NCBI RefSeq assembly: GCF_008801405.1 | Contig: NZ_VZPV01000001.1 | Span: 2,170,001-2,234,000, forward strand | From: Ralstonia insidiosa | GTDB lineage: Bacteria > Pseudomonadota > Gammaproteobacteria > Burkholderiales > Burkholderiaceae | Direction: 5' to 3' | DNA length: 64,000 bases | Part shown: piece by piece, positions 27,782 to 38,172 of the stretch | How the letters are laid out: each line of letters begins with the position of its first letter | Position numbering within the stretch: the first letter of the stretch is position 1 | The notes under the pieces: generated by a model | What the model was told of the DNA's origin: nothing | The model's database searches: none | Seen by the model: only the letters and a program-made list of their open reading frames with translations | Translations under genes and position numbers: made by a program

Positions 27782-27888
27782 GCTACCGCTTCGATTTAAA
27801 CGCATCAGAAAGACCACTCGTCATCTTTCAGTCTCGTCTGTCAGCGCTGCATTGGTCTTGCCCGGACAAAGGTGATGCCCGTGGCTGA
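27778..27888 (+). CDS. Possible 36-residue linker peptide between the ATPase and TniQ genes
   Basis: An ATG overlapping the ATPase stop (ATGA) opens a 36-codon frame (MSYRFDLNASERPLVIFQSR...) that ends at 27888, 14 bases inside the tniQ-like gene. The overlap on both sides suggests translational coupling, either a real small protein or a ribosome bridge. No family is recognised. Confidence 0.3.
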   Translation: MSYRFDLNASERPLVIFQSRLSALHWSCPDKGDARG

Positions 27889-29227
27889 TCAAGCATGGAG
27901 CGGCTCTTATTGGTCGCCCCTCAAGGCTGAGTCTACGTTAAGCATTGTCCTACGCTTGTCGGCGTTGAACGGACTTGGAGTGGAAAGTGCCCGGAAGCTC
28001 GTCACAAAGCGTGGCTCTCACACCCGCAAGCTTGATTTTTACCGAACGAACTGGATCGACTATGAGCGAGTCGCGCGCAAATTTGGATGGGATTGGATTC
28101 CCGCCGAGGCCTCCTTGGATGGACCAATCTGGCGCCTACATAAGGTTCTGTGGGCTCCGCAGTTGCGGTATTGCCCGCTATGTATGCAGGGCGGCTTTCA
28201 TGCAATATGGTTTCAGCTTGCTGCGATGCAAGTATGTCCGTTTCATGGATGTCCGCTGGAACAGGCCTGCCAGGTGTGTGCCGCGTCTTTGGGGCCGTAC
28301 GGGCTGACCGGCTCGATTTTCAAGCGCCCGGGTTGTTGCGGCGTTTGCGGTCATCCCTTTGCCGGCGTGCCGCTACGCCAAAACGAGCTGCTCGAGTTTT
28401 ATTCTCAACGAGGCGCTGTAGAGCGCGCATTCGCTCCGTTTCGTGCTTGGTTGGACTCCGCACATCGCAGGCTTATTTGGCTCCATGAGGCTGCCGCGAT
28501 CGACGTGGGTGGAGAGGAAGGCGAAGACAGGCGTGTGATTCTGAAAAGCGCAGTTCAAGCGTTGGTCCCGTATCCCGAGGGATGTATGTCGACTCTTTAT
28601 CCGCCGGTGGTATTTCAGGTTTGGCAGTCAAGAGCAACATTGCGGCAGGTGGCGCCTTCGCACCATGGGTATATGTCAGGCTACGCCGCAACGCAGATCT
28701 ACCTTTCAACACTGAGGCGGCTTCTATGCTCAATTTCCCCGGGCCAACTACACAGGCACACCGACGGACGCCTTCATTTTGAGGGAGATCGTTCCATGTC
28801 TCTTGCGGGGTGGCGCGACGACCAGCTCGCCCTACTTCTACTGCGTTCCGCGTTTGAGAGTTTGAACGTGCTTGATATGTCGATGCCACTAGACGGAGTG
28901 AGATTGGTGCGCACTGCATTGTTGCCCGCCGTGGTGGGCGGTGCGCTTCGCCCCGGAGCATCCAGGGCCGTAATCATTGCGACTTACGCCATGATGGTGC
29001 TACGCGCACGGCGTTGTCTTGCCCGGGGGTACCTCTTCCGCTCTCAACTCGTTACGTCTGCGGAATCCGAGATTTTGTGGGCTACATGTGCGGCCGCCCC
29101 ACACCTGTATGGAATATCCGTCATGCCGGCACTGCCTGTCCTTGAGCCACTGCAACACAGATGCTGCTGCGATCCGCAATCGCCACAGATCGATTACATC
29201 AGTGACCGGCTTGGACAAAGCTGGTGA
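27875..29227 (+). CDS. TniQ/TnsD-like target-selection protein
   Basis: The 450-residue protein has a TniQ-type zinc region. It starts at RYCPLCMQGGFH and continues through VCPFHGCPLEQACQVC, with cysteine pairs near residues 100-104 and 132-135 and the conserved C-x2-H between them. A second pair lies in CGVCGHPF. TniQ/TnsD proteins pick the attachment site. I use ATG 27875; GTG 27872 is the alternative. It is the third gene of the transposition operon. Confidence 0.82.
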   Translation: MPVADQAWSGSYWSPLKAESTLSIVLRLSALNGLGVESARKLVTKRGSHTRKLDFYRTNWIDYERVARKFGWDWIPAEASLDGPIWRLHKVLWAPQLRYCPLCMQGGFHAIWFQLAAMQVCPFHGCPLEQACQVCAASLGPYGLTGSIFKRPGCCGVCGHPFAGVPLRQNELLEFYSQRGAVERAFAPFRAWLDSAHRRLIWLHEAAAIDVGGEEGEDRRVILKSAVQALVPYPEGCMSTLYPPVVFQVWQSRATLRQVAPSHHGYMSGYAATQIYLSTLRRLLCSISPGQLHRHTDGRLHFEGDRSMSLAGWRDDQLALLLLRSAFESLNVLDMSMPLDGVRLVRTALLPAVVGGALRPGASRAVIIATYAMMVLRARRCLARGYLFRSQLVTSAESEILWATCAAAPHLYGISVMPALPVLEPLQHRCCCDPQSPQIDYISDRLGQSW

Positions 29228-29377
29228 GGTCGACCGGGAGTACGGATAGGCCCACCACTGGTCTGCTTATTCAGGTGCAGACGTACCGGACGGTCGCTAG
29301 CCTAAATGAGGCTCTCCAACCTTTGGGAAACATGGCTATTGTGCTCTATAGGGCGCTCTTTCGTAGAAAAGTGCCTC

Positions 29378-29400
29378 ATAGTTAACGTGCAATCGGAAGC
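29378..29400 (+). repeat. Right-end repeat, copy 1 (23 bp)
   Basis: The unit runs from ATAGTTAACG to AATCGGAAGC. It matches the copy at 29450-29472 at 21 of 23 positions, 72 bp away in direct orientation, as transposase-binding sites are arranged in Tn7-type ends. Confidence 0.7.
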
Positions 29401-29449
29401 TGCTTGGTTTCCTTATCCCTTTCGCAACGGCTGTGAAAGTGCATTGCGG

Positions 29450-29472
29450 ATAGCTAACGTGCAATCGGTAGC
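29450..29472 (+). repeat. Right-end repeat, copy 2 (23 bp)
   Basis: The unit runs from ATAGCTAACG to AATCGGTAGC and differs from copy 1 at two positions. Both copies are preceded by a GAAA(A)GTGC segment. No gene lies between 29228 and 29546. Confidence 0.7.
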
Positions 29473-29546
29473 GATGCAAGATTCGCCCGGACGGCGATGA
29501 ATATCCGATAATGTTTCGAGCACAGCGAAGGTTTTCAGGGACATCT

Positions 29547-29774
29547 ATGAAGCAATCAACGCCGCTAGACCACATGGATCCTGTTGAGGAGGCCGTGTTT
29601 GTCGCTATATTGAGCCGCGACGATGGTGCTGCTGCGCGCAGCCATTTCGCCAGGGGGCAGCCGATCTACTGCGTTGCGAAGGATACGCCTGCTGGTGTCA
29701 TTGAGAAGCGCTATCCTGATGGACGACGTGAATACGTTCGATTCGACCGAGACGGCGAGCAGGTGGTTGCCTAG
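29547..29774 (+). CDS. Small hypothetical protein (75 residues)
   Basis: The frame starts at ATG 29547 after a weak AGGGA site. It encodes a hydrophilic protein with the coherent ending IEKRYPDGRREYVRFDRDGEQVV, which reads like a compact beta-sheet protein. No function is recognised. It lies outside the putative transposon end and next to the convergent LysR gene, so it may be part of the original locus. Confidence 0.6.
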   Translation: MKQSTPLDHMDPVEEAVFVAILSRDDGAAARSHFARGQPIYCVAKDTPAGVIEKRYPDGRREYVRFDRDGEQVVA

Positions 29775-29846
29775 CGTCCGGACGGCGGGCATAGGCGTGG
29801 AGAGTTTCCGCCGCGTGATGGCCCCTCGGCTAGCCCGTCACTCCCC

Positions 29847-30746
29847 TTATCGTTGCTTTAGCCATAAGACTGCTTCATCGACCATAGGATGGTAGCGGTT
29901 CTTATTCCAGACGGCGGCGGCCGTCACCACCATCACTTTCTCCTTCAGCGGTCGGATGACAACATTCTCCGGCGCCAGTTTTCGCATCGAGGCGGGCACA
30001 AGCGCCACGCCCTGGCCACAACCGACATAGGCGATCTGTGAAGTCACGGAGCGCACTTCGTGCATAACTCGGGGCGTCAAACCATGCGAGCGGCAGACGG
30101 AGGTCAGCATATCGAAGTAGACCGGGCTGACCTGCCGAGAAGACATCACCAGTTGTTCATCGGCAAGCGACCGCAGCCGAACCCGCGGCAACCTCGCCAG
30201 CGGATGTTCCCTCGGCAATGCCACGGCCAGACGGTCTTCGGCTAGCGGCATCGTTGCGATGCCGCTGCCAACTTCGCCATCCAGCCGAACGAAGGCGAGA
30301 TCAAGTTCTCCCGCTTCCAATGCAGGAATGGCCTCGACGCTGTCGATCTCCCGAACGAATACCGTCAGGTTCGAATGCGCACGCTTGAGCTCGTTCAGGA
30401 GGGGCGGCACCGTTTCCAGCATGGCCGAGGTGATAGCTCCGACGTGCAACACGCCGGACTGGCCAGCAGCGACCTCGCGTACGACGCGCTCCAGACGTTC
30501 GACCTGCGTGGCGAACTGGCGAACGGCGGGCAGTATGGCCGCGCCTGCCGGGCTGAGTTGTGTGCCGCGTCGTGAACGATGAAACAGTTGCAGCTTGAGC
30601 GACTGCTCCAGCACCTTGATCTGTTCGGTCAGAGGCGGCTGCGACATGTTTAGGCGCTTCGCCGCCCGCCCAAAGTGCTGCTCTTCGGCCACGGTGAGGA
30701 ACATCCACAACTGCCGTATCAATCTGAAGTCGATTGCGTTGCCCAT
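29847..30746 (-). CDS. LysR-family transcriptional regulator
   Basis: The 299-residue regulator has an HTH at about 8-65 (LWMFLTVAEEQHFGRAAKRL, SQPPLTEQIKVLEQSL) followed by the effector domain. The helix sequence is that of the CbeR/BenM-CatM-like branch that controls aromatic or organic-acid catabolism. It diverges, with a 133-bp spacer, from the RraA-family operon at 30880 and is its likely regulator. Confidence 0.88.
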   Translation of the reverse strand: MGNAIDFRLIRQLWMFLTVAEEQHFGRAAKRLNMSQPPLTEQIKVLEQSLKLQLFHRSRRGTQLSPAGAAILPAVRQFATQVERLERVVREVAAGQSGVLHVGAITSAMLETVPPLLNELKRAHSNLTVFVREIDSVEAIPALEAGELDLAFVRLDGEVGSGIATMPLAEDRLAVALPREHPLARLPRVRLRSLADEQLVMSSRQVSPVYFDMLTSVCRSHGLTPRVMHEVRSVTSQIAYVGCGQGVALVPASMRKLAPENVVIRPLKEKVMVVTAAAVWNKNRYHPMVDEAVLWLKQR

Positions 30747-30879
30747 GTTCTGTGCATCTCCAAGTGGAGAAGGTAGATCCTTCTACTCCTAAAATCGTAT
30801 CAGACAGATACTGAATAGAAAATTTACATATCAGTGCGCAGATACGACGATGGTCTCACTTGCAACGGAGACCCGCGTG

Positions 30880-31539
30880 ATGACCCAGACCTCCCTCCTC
30901 GATCGCCTTGCATCGCTTGACACCAACACGGTGTCCGATGCGCTCGATTTTCTTGGCCTGCCTGGCGCTACTTACGGGCTGCGCCCATTGTGGGACTGCC
31001 CCAAGATCGTCGGCCGCGCCAGCACCATCCAACTCGGTCCAAAGGCTGATGCCAAGCCCACTGTGCATTTGATTTCTCCGGTCATTGACGCGGTGCAGAC
31101 GGATGACCGCGTCCTCGTCATCGCGGGTGGAGCGGAGGGCATTTCGTGCTGGGGTGACATCCTGGCCAACGCTGCCACGGCAAAGCAGATCCGGGGCTCG
31201 GTGATTGACGGCCTGAGCCGAGATATCGAGGGAAGCGAGTCGATCGGTTACCCGGTCTACGGGCGCGGCGTCACGATGATCAGCGCGCGCAACCGTGTGA
31301 TCCAGATCGACTCGGGCAAGCCTGTGCAGATGGCGGGCGTGACCGTCAATGAAGACGACTATGTGATCGCCGACCGCTGCGGCACCGTCTTTGTGCCGGC
31401 GACGCGGATCGAAGAGGTACTCAACCTGGGCGAACGTATCGCGCGCAGGCAGGACGGCATGGTGGCCGCCGTGCGGACGGGCCGTTCTGTGGCCGAGGTG
31501 ATGCACGACAAGGAATTCGAAGCGATCGCCGCCTCCTGA
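30880..31539 (+). CDS. RraA-family protein 1 (HMG/CHA aldolase or oxaloacetate decarboxylase-like)
   Basis: The 219-residue protein belongs to the RraA/dimethylmenaquinone-methyltransferase-like fold. It has the catalytic G-x5-WGD block (GAEGISCWGDIL) and the Arg-Asp pair in VIDGLSRDIEG. These Mg-dependent enzymes cleave 4-hydroxy-4-methyl-2-oxoglutarate-type acids to pyruvate, or decarboxylate oxaloacetate. I use ATG 30880, nine bases after GGAG, instead of ATG 30850. It is the first of three tandem paralogues. Confidence 0.82.
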   Translation: MTQTSLLDRLASLDTNTVSDALDFLGLPGATYGLRPLWDCPKIVGRASTIQLGPKADAKPTVHLISPVIDAVQTDDRVLVIAGGAEGISCWGDILANAATAKQIRGSVIDGLSRDIEGSESIGYPVYGRGVTMISARNRVIQIDSGKPVQMAGVTVNEDDYVIADRCGTVFVPATRIEEVLNLGERIARRQDGMVAAVRTGRSVAEVMHDKEFEAIAAS

Positions 31540-31571
31540 ACGAAAGATCCACTCCTTTTGGAACTCAGCAT

Positions 31572-32252
31572 ATGACGAATCCCCATAAAGCCAGCACGGA
31601 AGACCGCGAACTGGTGGCCCTCTTTGAGGGATTGGACACCCCCGGCGTGTCCGACGCGATGGACAAGCTCGGCCTACACGGCCAGGCGCTCGGCATCATG
31701 CCGCTGGAAAACTATCGCAAAGCTGTCGTCGGTCCCGCTTTCACGGTGAAGTACGTGCCGGCCAGCAACCCGCCCGGCACTGTGGGCGACTTCATTGACG
31801 ACGTTGCCGAAGGCGATGTCGTCGTGCTCGACAACGATGGCCGCACCGACTGTACGGTTTGGGGCGACATCATGACCCAGTACGCTGCCTTGCGCGGTAT
31901 CGCCGGCACCGTGATCGACGGCGTCTGCCGCGACGTGACCAAGGCGCTGGGCGACAACTACCCGATGTTCTCGGCGGGCCGCTTCATGCGCACCGGCAAG
32001 GATCGCGTGCAGGTGGAGGCAGTGAATACCACGGTTGCAGTCGGGTCCGCCCGGGTGGCTCCGCGCGACATCGTGGTGGCCGATGCGAACGGCGTCGTCA
32101 TCGTTCCGCGCGGCCGCGCACGTGAAGTGGCCGAGACCGCGCGCAAGATCGAGGAGGTCGAGTCGCGTATCCGCGAGCAGATCGCGCAGGGCAAGTCACT
32201 GGGCGAGGCCCGCGCGGCACTGGGCTACCACAAGCTGCAAACCAAGGAGTAA
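31572..32252 (+). CDS. RraA-family protein 2
   Basis: The 226-residue paralogue of the preceding gene has TDCTVWGDIMTQYA and VIDGVCRDVTKA as its active-site blocks. The C-terminus is amphipathic. It is 32 bp after the first copy and five bases before the third. Sequence differences outside the catalytic blocks suggest distinct substrates or a mixed oligomer, not a recent duplication. Confidence 0.82.
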   Translation: MTNPHKASTEDRELVALFEGLDTPGVSDAMDKLGLHGQALGIMPLENYRKAVVGPAFTVKYVPASNPPGTVGDFIDDVAEGDVVVLDNDGRTDCTVWGDIMTQYAALRGIAGTVIDGVCRDVTKALGDNYPMFSAGRFMRTGKDRVQVEAVNTTVAVGSARVAPRDIVVADANGVVIVPRGRAREVAETARKIEEVESRIREQIAQGKSLGEARAALGYHKLQTKE

Positions 32253-32257
32253 GCGCC

Positions 32258-32892
32258 ATGACCACAACCTACAGCGATGTGCAACGCGCGCAGGCGTGCA
32301 AGCTTGGTACCTCCACCCTGTTCGAGGCGTCTGGCGTTCCCACCAGTGCAGTTGATCCGGCGATTCGCACGGTATGGGCTGGTGCGTCGGCCGCGGGCCC
32401 GGCCTATCCGCTCGAATGCTCGCCAGGAGATAACCTGTCCATCCACATCGCAATGGAGAAGGTGCCGCGCGGCAGCGTGCTGGTCATCTCGACCGGGGGT
32501 TTTGTTGCGGGTTATTGGGGTGAAGTGCTGACCGTGGCGGCAGAGGCGGCGGGCGTGGTTGGTCTGGTCATTGACGGTGGCGTGCGCGACATTGCTGCGC
32601 TGACAGCGCGCCGCTTTCCGGTGTTCACGCGCGGCGTCTGCATGCGCGGCACGATCAAGGCCAGCGCACCTTCGATCGGTCAGCCGATCAGCTTCGCCGG
32701 TACACCGGTGGCGGCTGGCGATCTGGTGGTTGCCGACGACGATGGCGTTCTCATTATTCCTGCCGCACAGGTTGAACATACGCTCGCGCAGGGCCAGGCG
32801 CGTGCCAACAAAGAGGCAAAGATGATGGAGGCACTACATCAGGGCAAGAGCACGCTGGAGTTGATGGGCCTCACAAGCTGGAGGGATGCGTA

Positions 32893-32893
<1 letters not shown>
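32258..32893 (+). CDS. RraA-family protein 3
   Basis: This 211-residue third paralogue retains GFVAGYWGEVLTVAA, with GE in place of GD, and VIDGGVRDIAAL with the Arg-Asp pair. It resembles HMG/CHA aldolases most closely of the three. The stop overlaps the ATG of the aminotransferase (TAATG), so the two are coupled. Confidence 0.82.
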
Positions 32894-34110
<1,217 letters not shown>

Positions 34111-34124
34111 GCCACTTCGGGAGC

Positions 34125-34940
34125 ATGAATCCGATGTCTCAGGAATTTCTCAAGTCGCAGTTCTCTTTCATCGTCGATGACACGGCGGTGGACGTCTCCG
34201 CTATCCATCGCGATGGTGGCAAGGCCCCGATCGTGTTCCTGCACGGCTTCGGCTCCACCAAGGAGGACTACGCCGATATCGTCCGCCATGCGGAATTCGC
34301 CGGCCACCCATTTGTCGCCTATGACGCTCCGGGTTGTGGTGAAACGCGCTGCGCGGACCTGTCGAAGATCAGCATCCCGTTCCTGGTGAGCACGGCGCTG
34401 GCTGTGCTGGACCGCGTGGGCTTCGATCGGTTCCATCTGGTCGGGCATTCAATGGGTGGACTGACAGCGTTGATGCTTGCACACGCACATCGGCATCGCG
34501 TCATCAGCTTTACCGACATTGAGGGCAACCTTGCCCCTGAGGACTGCTTTCTCAGCCGGCAGATCGTCGACTATCCGCGTGATGATGCCGAGCGCTTCTT
34601 CGATGACTTCATCGAGCGCACGCGGCATGCCCCCGCCTACGCGAGTGCCATGTACGCCGCAAGCCTGCGTCACAAGGTCAGGGCTGGTGCCGTGGGCGGC
34701 ATCTTCCGGTCGATGGTCGATCTGTCAGACAACGGCGAGTTGATGGAGAAATTCCTCGCGCTACCGTTTCCGCGCATGTTCATGTACGGCGAACAGAATG
34801 CATCGCTTTCCTACCTCAGCCACATTCGCGAGCGGGGCGTCGCGCTGGCGGAGATTCCGGAGTGTGGGCACTTTCCCATGTACTCGAATCCGGTTCTGAT
34901 GTGGCGGGCGATCGCTGAGTTTCAGGCGCAAGCGGAGTAA
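34125..34940 (+). CDS. Alpha/beta-hydrolase
   Basis: The 271-residue hydrolase has the oxyanion loop FLHGFGSTKEDY and the nucleophile elbow LVGHSMGGLTALM. A C-terminal histidine lies in IPECGHFPM. I use ATG 34125, preceded by CGGGAG. It closes the RraA-aminotransferase operon, 14 bases after the aminotransferase stop. The family includes esterases, C-C hydrolases and lactonases, so only a general hydrolytic step can be assigned. Confidence 0.85.
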   Translation: MNPMSQEFLKSQFSFIVDDTAVDVSAIHRDGGKAPIVFLHGFGSTKEDYADIVRHAEFAGHPFVAYDAPGCGETRCADLSKISIPFLVSTALAVLDRVGFDRFHLVGHSMGGLTALMLAHAHRHRVISFTDIEGNLAPEDCFLSRQIVDYPRDDAERFFDDFIERTRHAPAYASAMYAASLRHKVRAGAVGGIFRSMVDLSDNGELMEKFLALPFPRMFMYGEQNASLSYLSHIRERGVALAEIPECGHFPMYSNPVLMWRAIAEFQAQAE

Positions 34941-35072
34941 CGCGCATTCGCCCGTTTTCTGCCCAAGCTTGACGAGGATAGGAGGTGGCCGACTATTGGC
35001 CGAGGGCTCATCGCCGCATGACCTGCCACCCTTGAGCGACCGCACCGACTTCTACGACGTAGCCGATCCGCG

Positions 35073-35981
35073 TCACGTTGGCGTAAAGGGCGGCGGCATG
35101 GAGCGCATGAAGCGATCGGCCTCCTGACAGGCCAGCTCGGCAACCAGACGAATCGCGTCGGACGCCCGGCTTTCGAGATAGCTCACCACGAGCCCCTGCG
35201 GTGGCAACGGCAGATCCGTAGGGATAACTCTCAGCTCGCCTCGCTCAACCTCGTCTCTCATCGGCGGCAGTGGCACAAACGCGTTGCCGAAGCCGCATTT
35301 CACGAATCGGGCGATGGCCGAGATCGAATTGACGCAATGGACCGTCCCCATCGGAAGTCCAACCCGACGGTAGACATCCTTCAGCGCAAGATACGGTTGT
35401 GAACCTCGACTCATCGTCACAACGGGTTGGGACAGCAACACGCGAATGTCCGGGGCCGGTGTGCCCATCTCCGGACGCCCGACCCAACCCAGAGCCATCG
35501 GCAGGCACGTGATGCTGACAATGCCGTCACCCACCAGCTGATCTGTCTGGAGGGCGATATCAATCTCTTCGTCTCGCAAGCTTTTGTGCAAGCGCTCGGT
35601 CGACTCGGAACTGAGCTGCACCTCGATGCCTGGATTTGAAGTCTGCAGATGCTCGATGAAACCAACGAGCCATGTGTGGACGATGCTGTCAATCGCGCCG
35701 ATGCGGACATTGCCCAGAATCGCCTGATCCGTGCGGCCCAGCTGCATGATGTATTCCTGCAGTTCGAGCATCCGCTCGCCATAGCCGATCAACCGTAAGC
35801 CCACGGGCGTCAGTCTGAGGTCTCGCGCATCGCGGTCGAACACACGTGCCCCGATCTCCTCTTCGAGCGAAGCAATGCGGTTGGAGATTGCCGCTTGAGT
35901 GATATGCAGGCGCTCCGCTGCTGCACGGAAACTTCCGAGTTTCACGACAAGGATGAAGCTCTGAAGAAAGCGCGTGTTCAT
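35073..35981 (-). CDS. LysR-family transcriptional regulator
   Basis: The 302-residue regulator has an HTH with FLQSFILVVKLGSFRAAAERL and TQAAISNRIASLEEE (about 5-60), then the effector domain. I use ATG 35981. It diverges from the MHS transporter at 36352 across 370 bp and probably controls the transporter/5-oxoprolinase operon. Confidence 0.88.
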   Translation of the reverse strand: MNTRFLQSFILVVKLGSFRAAAERLHITQAAISNRIASLEEEIGARVFDRDARDLRLTPVGLRLIGYGERMLELQEYIMQLGRTDQAILGNVRIGAIDSIVHTWLVGFIEHLQTSNPGIEVQLSSESTERLHKSLRDEEIDIALQTDQLVGDGIVSITCLPMALGWVGRPEMGTPAPDIRVLLSQPVVTMSRGSQPYLALKDVYRRVGLPMGTVHCVNSISAIARFVKCGFGNAFVPLPPMRDEVERGELRVIPTDLPLPPQGLVVSYLESRASDAIRLVAELACQEADRFMRSMPPPFTPT

Positions 35982-36351
35982 CGCCAACGATGCATTGATA
36001 AAACATGTAGTGTGCGCGGCGCGCGCGACTTGGACAACCTATGCGAGACGAATCTAGGCAAATCGCGAGCCCCGGACTTTCCCTAACCCATCGGTACGCG
36101 ATCTCCTTGCAGCCTCTCGCACTTGGCGATTGCACTGGCATATACACCGCATGGGCATAAACCCTTGGATTCGCTACTGACATGGCGCAGTTGCAGGGTT
36201 TCGTGCCCCAGGCTGAAGCCGGGAAACTGCAGAACGGTGCATACGAATGGCGCTTTGCAAAAGAAAAATCTATCAGGCTACCCAAAGAAAACCCGTTTGA
36301 GCCGACACGATGCGCTGCGTAGCATCAATGAGACCGAACCGGAGGAGACTC
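35982..36351. promoter_or_regulatory. Divergent intergenic region between LysR and the MHS transporter
   Basis: These 370 bp have no convincing gene. The region is AT-richer than its neighbours, as for a divergent regulator/operon promoter. A GGAGGAG ribosome site at 36341-36347 precedes the transporter ATG. I cannot place the LysR box with confidence. Confidence 0.5.
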
Positions 36352-37728
36352 ATGAACACTGAACAAGCTGGACGCACAAAAAAACAGAGTGCGCGGGCGT
36401 TCATCGTATCGCTGTCAGGCACAAGCCTGGAGTGGTACGACTTCGCCATTTATTCATCGGCATCAGCCCTCATTTTTGGAGGCGTCTTTTTCCCGTCTGG
36501 CGATCCGCTCTCCGGCACCTTGCTAGCGTTCGGAACCTATGCGGTCGGCTATGTGGCCAGACCGCTCGGTGGCGTCCTGTTTGGTCGGCTTGGCGATGTC
36601 ATCGGGCGTAAGAACATTCTCGTCTGGACGCTGCTACTGATCGGCATTGCTACTGTACTTGTCGGATTGATTCCGTCGTATGCGTCGATCGGTATCGCCG
36701 CGCCGGTCATCCTTGTCCTGTTGCGCATGGCACAAGGTGTGGGTGTTGGCGGTGAATGGGCTGGCGCCGTTCTCATCTCGTGCGAGCACAGCGATCCACG
36801 CCGTCGCGGCTTCGCGGGTTCCGCTGCACAAATGGGGCCCCCGCTTGGCAACTTGATGGCAAATGGGGTTCTCGCGCTTCTTGCAGCGTTGATGTCGCGC
36901 GAGGCGTTTCTCGCATGGGGTTGGCGCCTTGCCTTTCTGATGTCGGCCGTGCTCGTGGGCGTGGGCATCTGGATTCGAATCAAAGTGGAAGAAACGCCCG
37001 TCTTCGAAGCCATCAAGCAGCAGGGCAAGGTCTCTCACTCGCCAATGCTCGACGTGTTGAGGCACGAACCGAAACGGCTCCTTGCCGCCACGATGATTCG
37101 GATGTGCCCCGATGTTATGTACGCGATGTCCACCGTTTTCGTACTGACCTATGCGACGCGCGTCCATGGGCTCAAGGCCAGCGAAGCAATGCTTGCTGTT
37201 GTGATCGGGTCGTTGTTCCAGACGTTCATGATTCCGGCGTTCGGCTTTCTGTCCGATCGGGTCCGGCGACGCTCCATCTATGCGGCGGGTGCCTTGTGTG
37301 CTGTTGCATGGCCCTTCATCTTCTTTCCCCTCATGGAAAGCATGGGGTACGCCGGGATCGTGCTTGCGGTGATTGGCGGGCTGTTCACCAATTCACTGAT
37401 GTATGGCCCGCAGGCGGCCCTCGTATCGGAGCAGTTCAGCCCCCGGCTTCGCTACGCAGGCAGCTCGCTTGCCTACACCCTTGGTGGCGTCATCGGCGCC
37501 GCGATCGCGCCATGGCTCTTCATGTATCTGCTCGGGACCTACGGGAACTGGCAAGCGCTGGCGGCTTACATCGTGCTGACCGCCGCCGTGACCGGCATCG
37601 GCCTAATGCTATGCCGCGACCCCGACTACAGGGAAGACCTTGCGCTTGCGGGTGTGGTGCACGGCGCGAAGGCCACCCACGATGAGCTTGGTGCTGCGGG
37701 GCTGCGCCAGGAGCCGGCGCGGTATTGA
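36352..37728 (+). CDS. MFS transporter, MHS family
   Basis: The 458-residue membrane protein has the MHS opening SGTSLEWYDFAIYSSASALIF and FGRLGDVIGRKN between helices 2 and 3. The blocks LRMAQGVGVGGEWAGAV and LSDRVRRRSIY follow. About 12 helices are visible. ATG 36352 follows GGAGGAG. It leads the cluster of 5-oxoprolinase-like genes and probably imports their substrate, a small carboxylate. Confidence 0.9.
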   Translation: MNTEQAGRTKKQSARAFIVSLSGTSLEWYDFAIYSSASALIFGGVFFPSGDPLSGTLLAFGTYAVGYVARPLGGVLFGRLGDVIGRKNILVWTLLLIGIATVLVGLIPSYASIGIAAPVILVLLRMAQGVGVGGEWAGAVLISCEHSDPRRRGFAGSAAQMGPPLGNLMANGVLALLAALMSREAFLAWGWRLAFLMSAVLVGVGIWIRIKVEETPVFEAIKQQGKVSHSPMLDVLRHEPKRLLAATMIRMCPDVMYAMSTVFVLTYATRVHGLKASEAMLAVVIGSLFQTFMIPAFGFLSDRVRRRSIYAAGALCAVAWPFIFFPLMESMGYAGIVLAVIGGLFTNSLMYGPQAALVSEQFSPRLRYAGSSLAYTLGGVIGAAIAPWLFMYLLGTYGNWQALAAYIVLTAAVTGIGLMLCRDPDYREDLALAGVVHGAKATHDELGAAGLRQEPARY

Positions 37729-37812
37729 GCACACGACGCGCTTGTCGGCTGCGCAGGTATTGGACAAGCCACTGCCGATCGTGAAACGAGACACCACCAC
37801 ATGAGGTACCGC

Positions 37813-38172
37813 ATGACCATTCAAACCAATTACATCTTGATCTCGTCCATGGATGTCGCCCCTGAATATGAGGCACTCTTCAACGAGGTCTATGACACGG
37901 AGCACACGCCATCGCTGCTCACAGTGCCAGGAGTACGCAGCATTCAGCGCTTCAAGGGCGAGCCGTTCTCGATGGCCATCGGCTCCAGCGTGATGGACAA
38001 GGAGGCACCGGCTCCCATCTACACGGCTGTCTATGAAATAGATGATCCGAGCGTCCTCACCAGCCCGGAGTGGGCGCGTGCGGTTGAAGAGGGGCGGTGG
38101 ACCGCTCAGGTTCGTCCACACACGCGCGATCGACATCACGCTGTCTACGCCCGCCTGCCAAAGCATGGCTGA
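37813..38172 (+). CDS. Small dimeric alpha-beta-barrel-like protein (unknown function)
   Basis: The 119-residue protein has the layout of EthD/stress-responsive dimeric alpha-beta barrels. YILISSMDVAPEYEALFNEVYDTEHTP is strand, helix and acidic/His loop, followed by PGVRSIQRFKG. Proteins of this type sit in many catabolic operons. ATG 37813 follows GAGG; ATG 37801 is the alternative. Its stop overlaps the start of the PxpB-like gene. Confidence 0.7.
   Translation: MTIQTNYILISSMDVAPEYEALFNEVYDTEHTPSLLTVPGVRSIQRFKGEPFSMAIGSSVMDKEAPAPIYTAVYEIDDPSVLTSPEWARAVEEGRWTAQVRPHTRDRHHAVYARLPKHG

Larger units (their letters stand above)
23650..29480 (+). mobile_element. Tn7/Tn5053-like transposition module (boundaries approximate)
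   Basis: Three plus-strand genes encode a long DDE transposase (TnsB-like), an AAA ATPase (TnsC/TniB-like) and a TniQ/TnsD-like zinc protein. They are flanked by AT-richer DNA with short repeats. There is no resolvase, no separate tnsA and no cargo gene, so it is a minimal element or a remnant. It lies between the AraC/MFS pair and the LysR/RraA region. The coordinates bracket the repeat candidates and are not proven ends. Confidence 0.65.
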
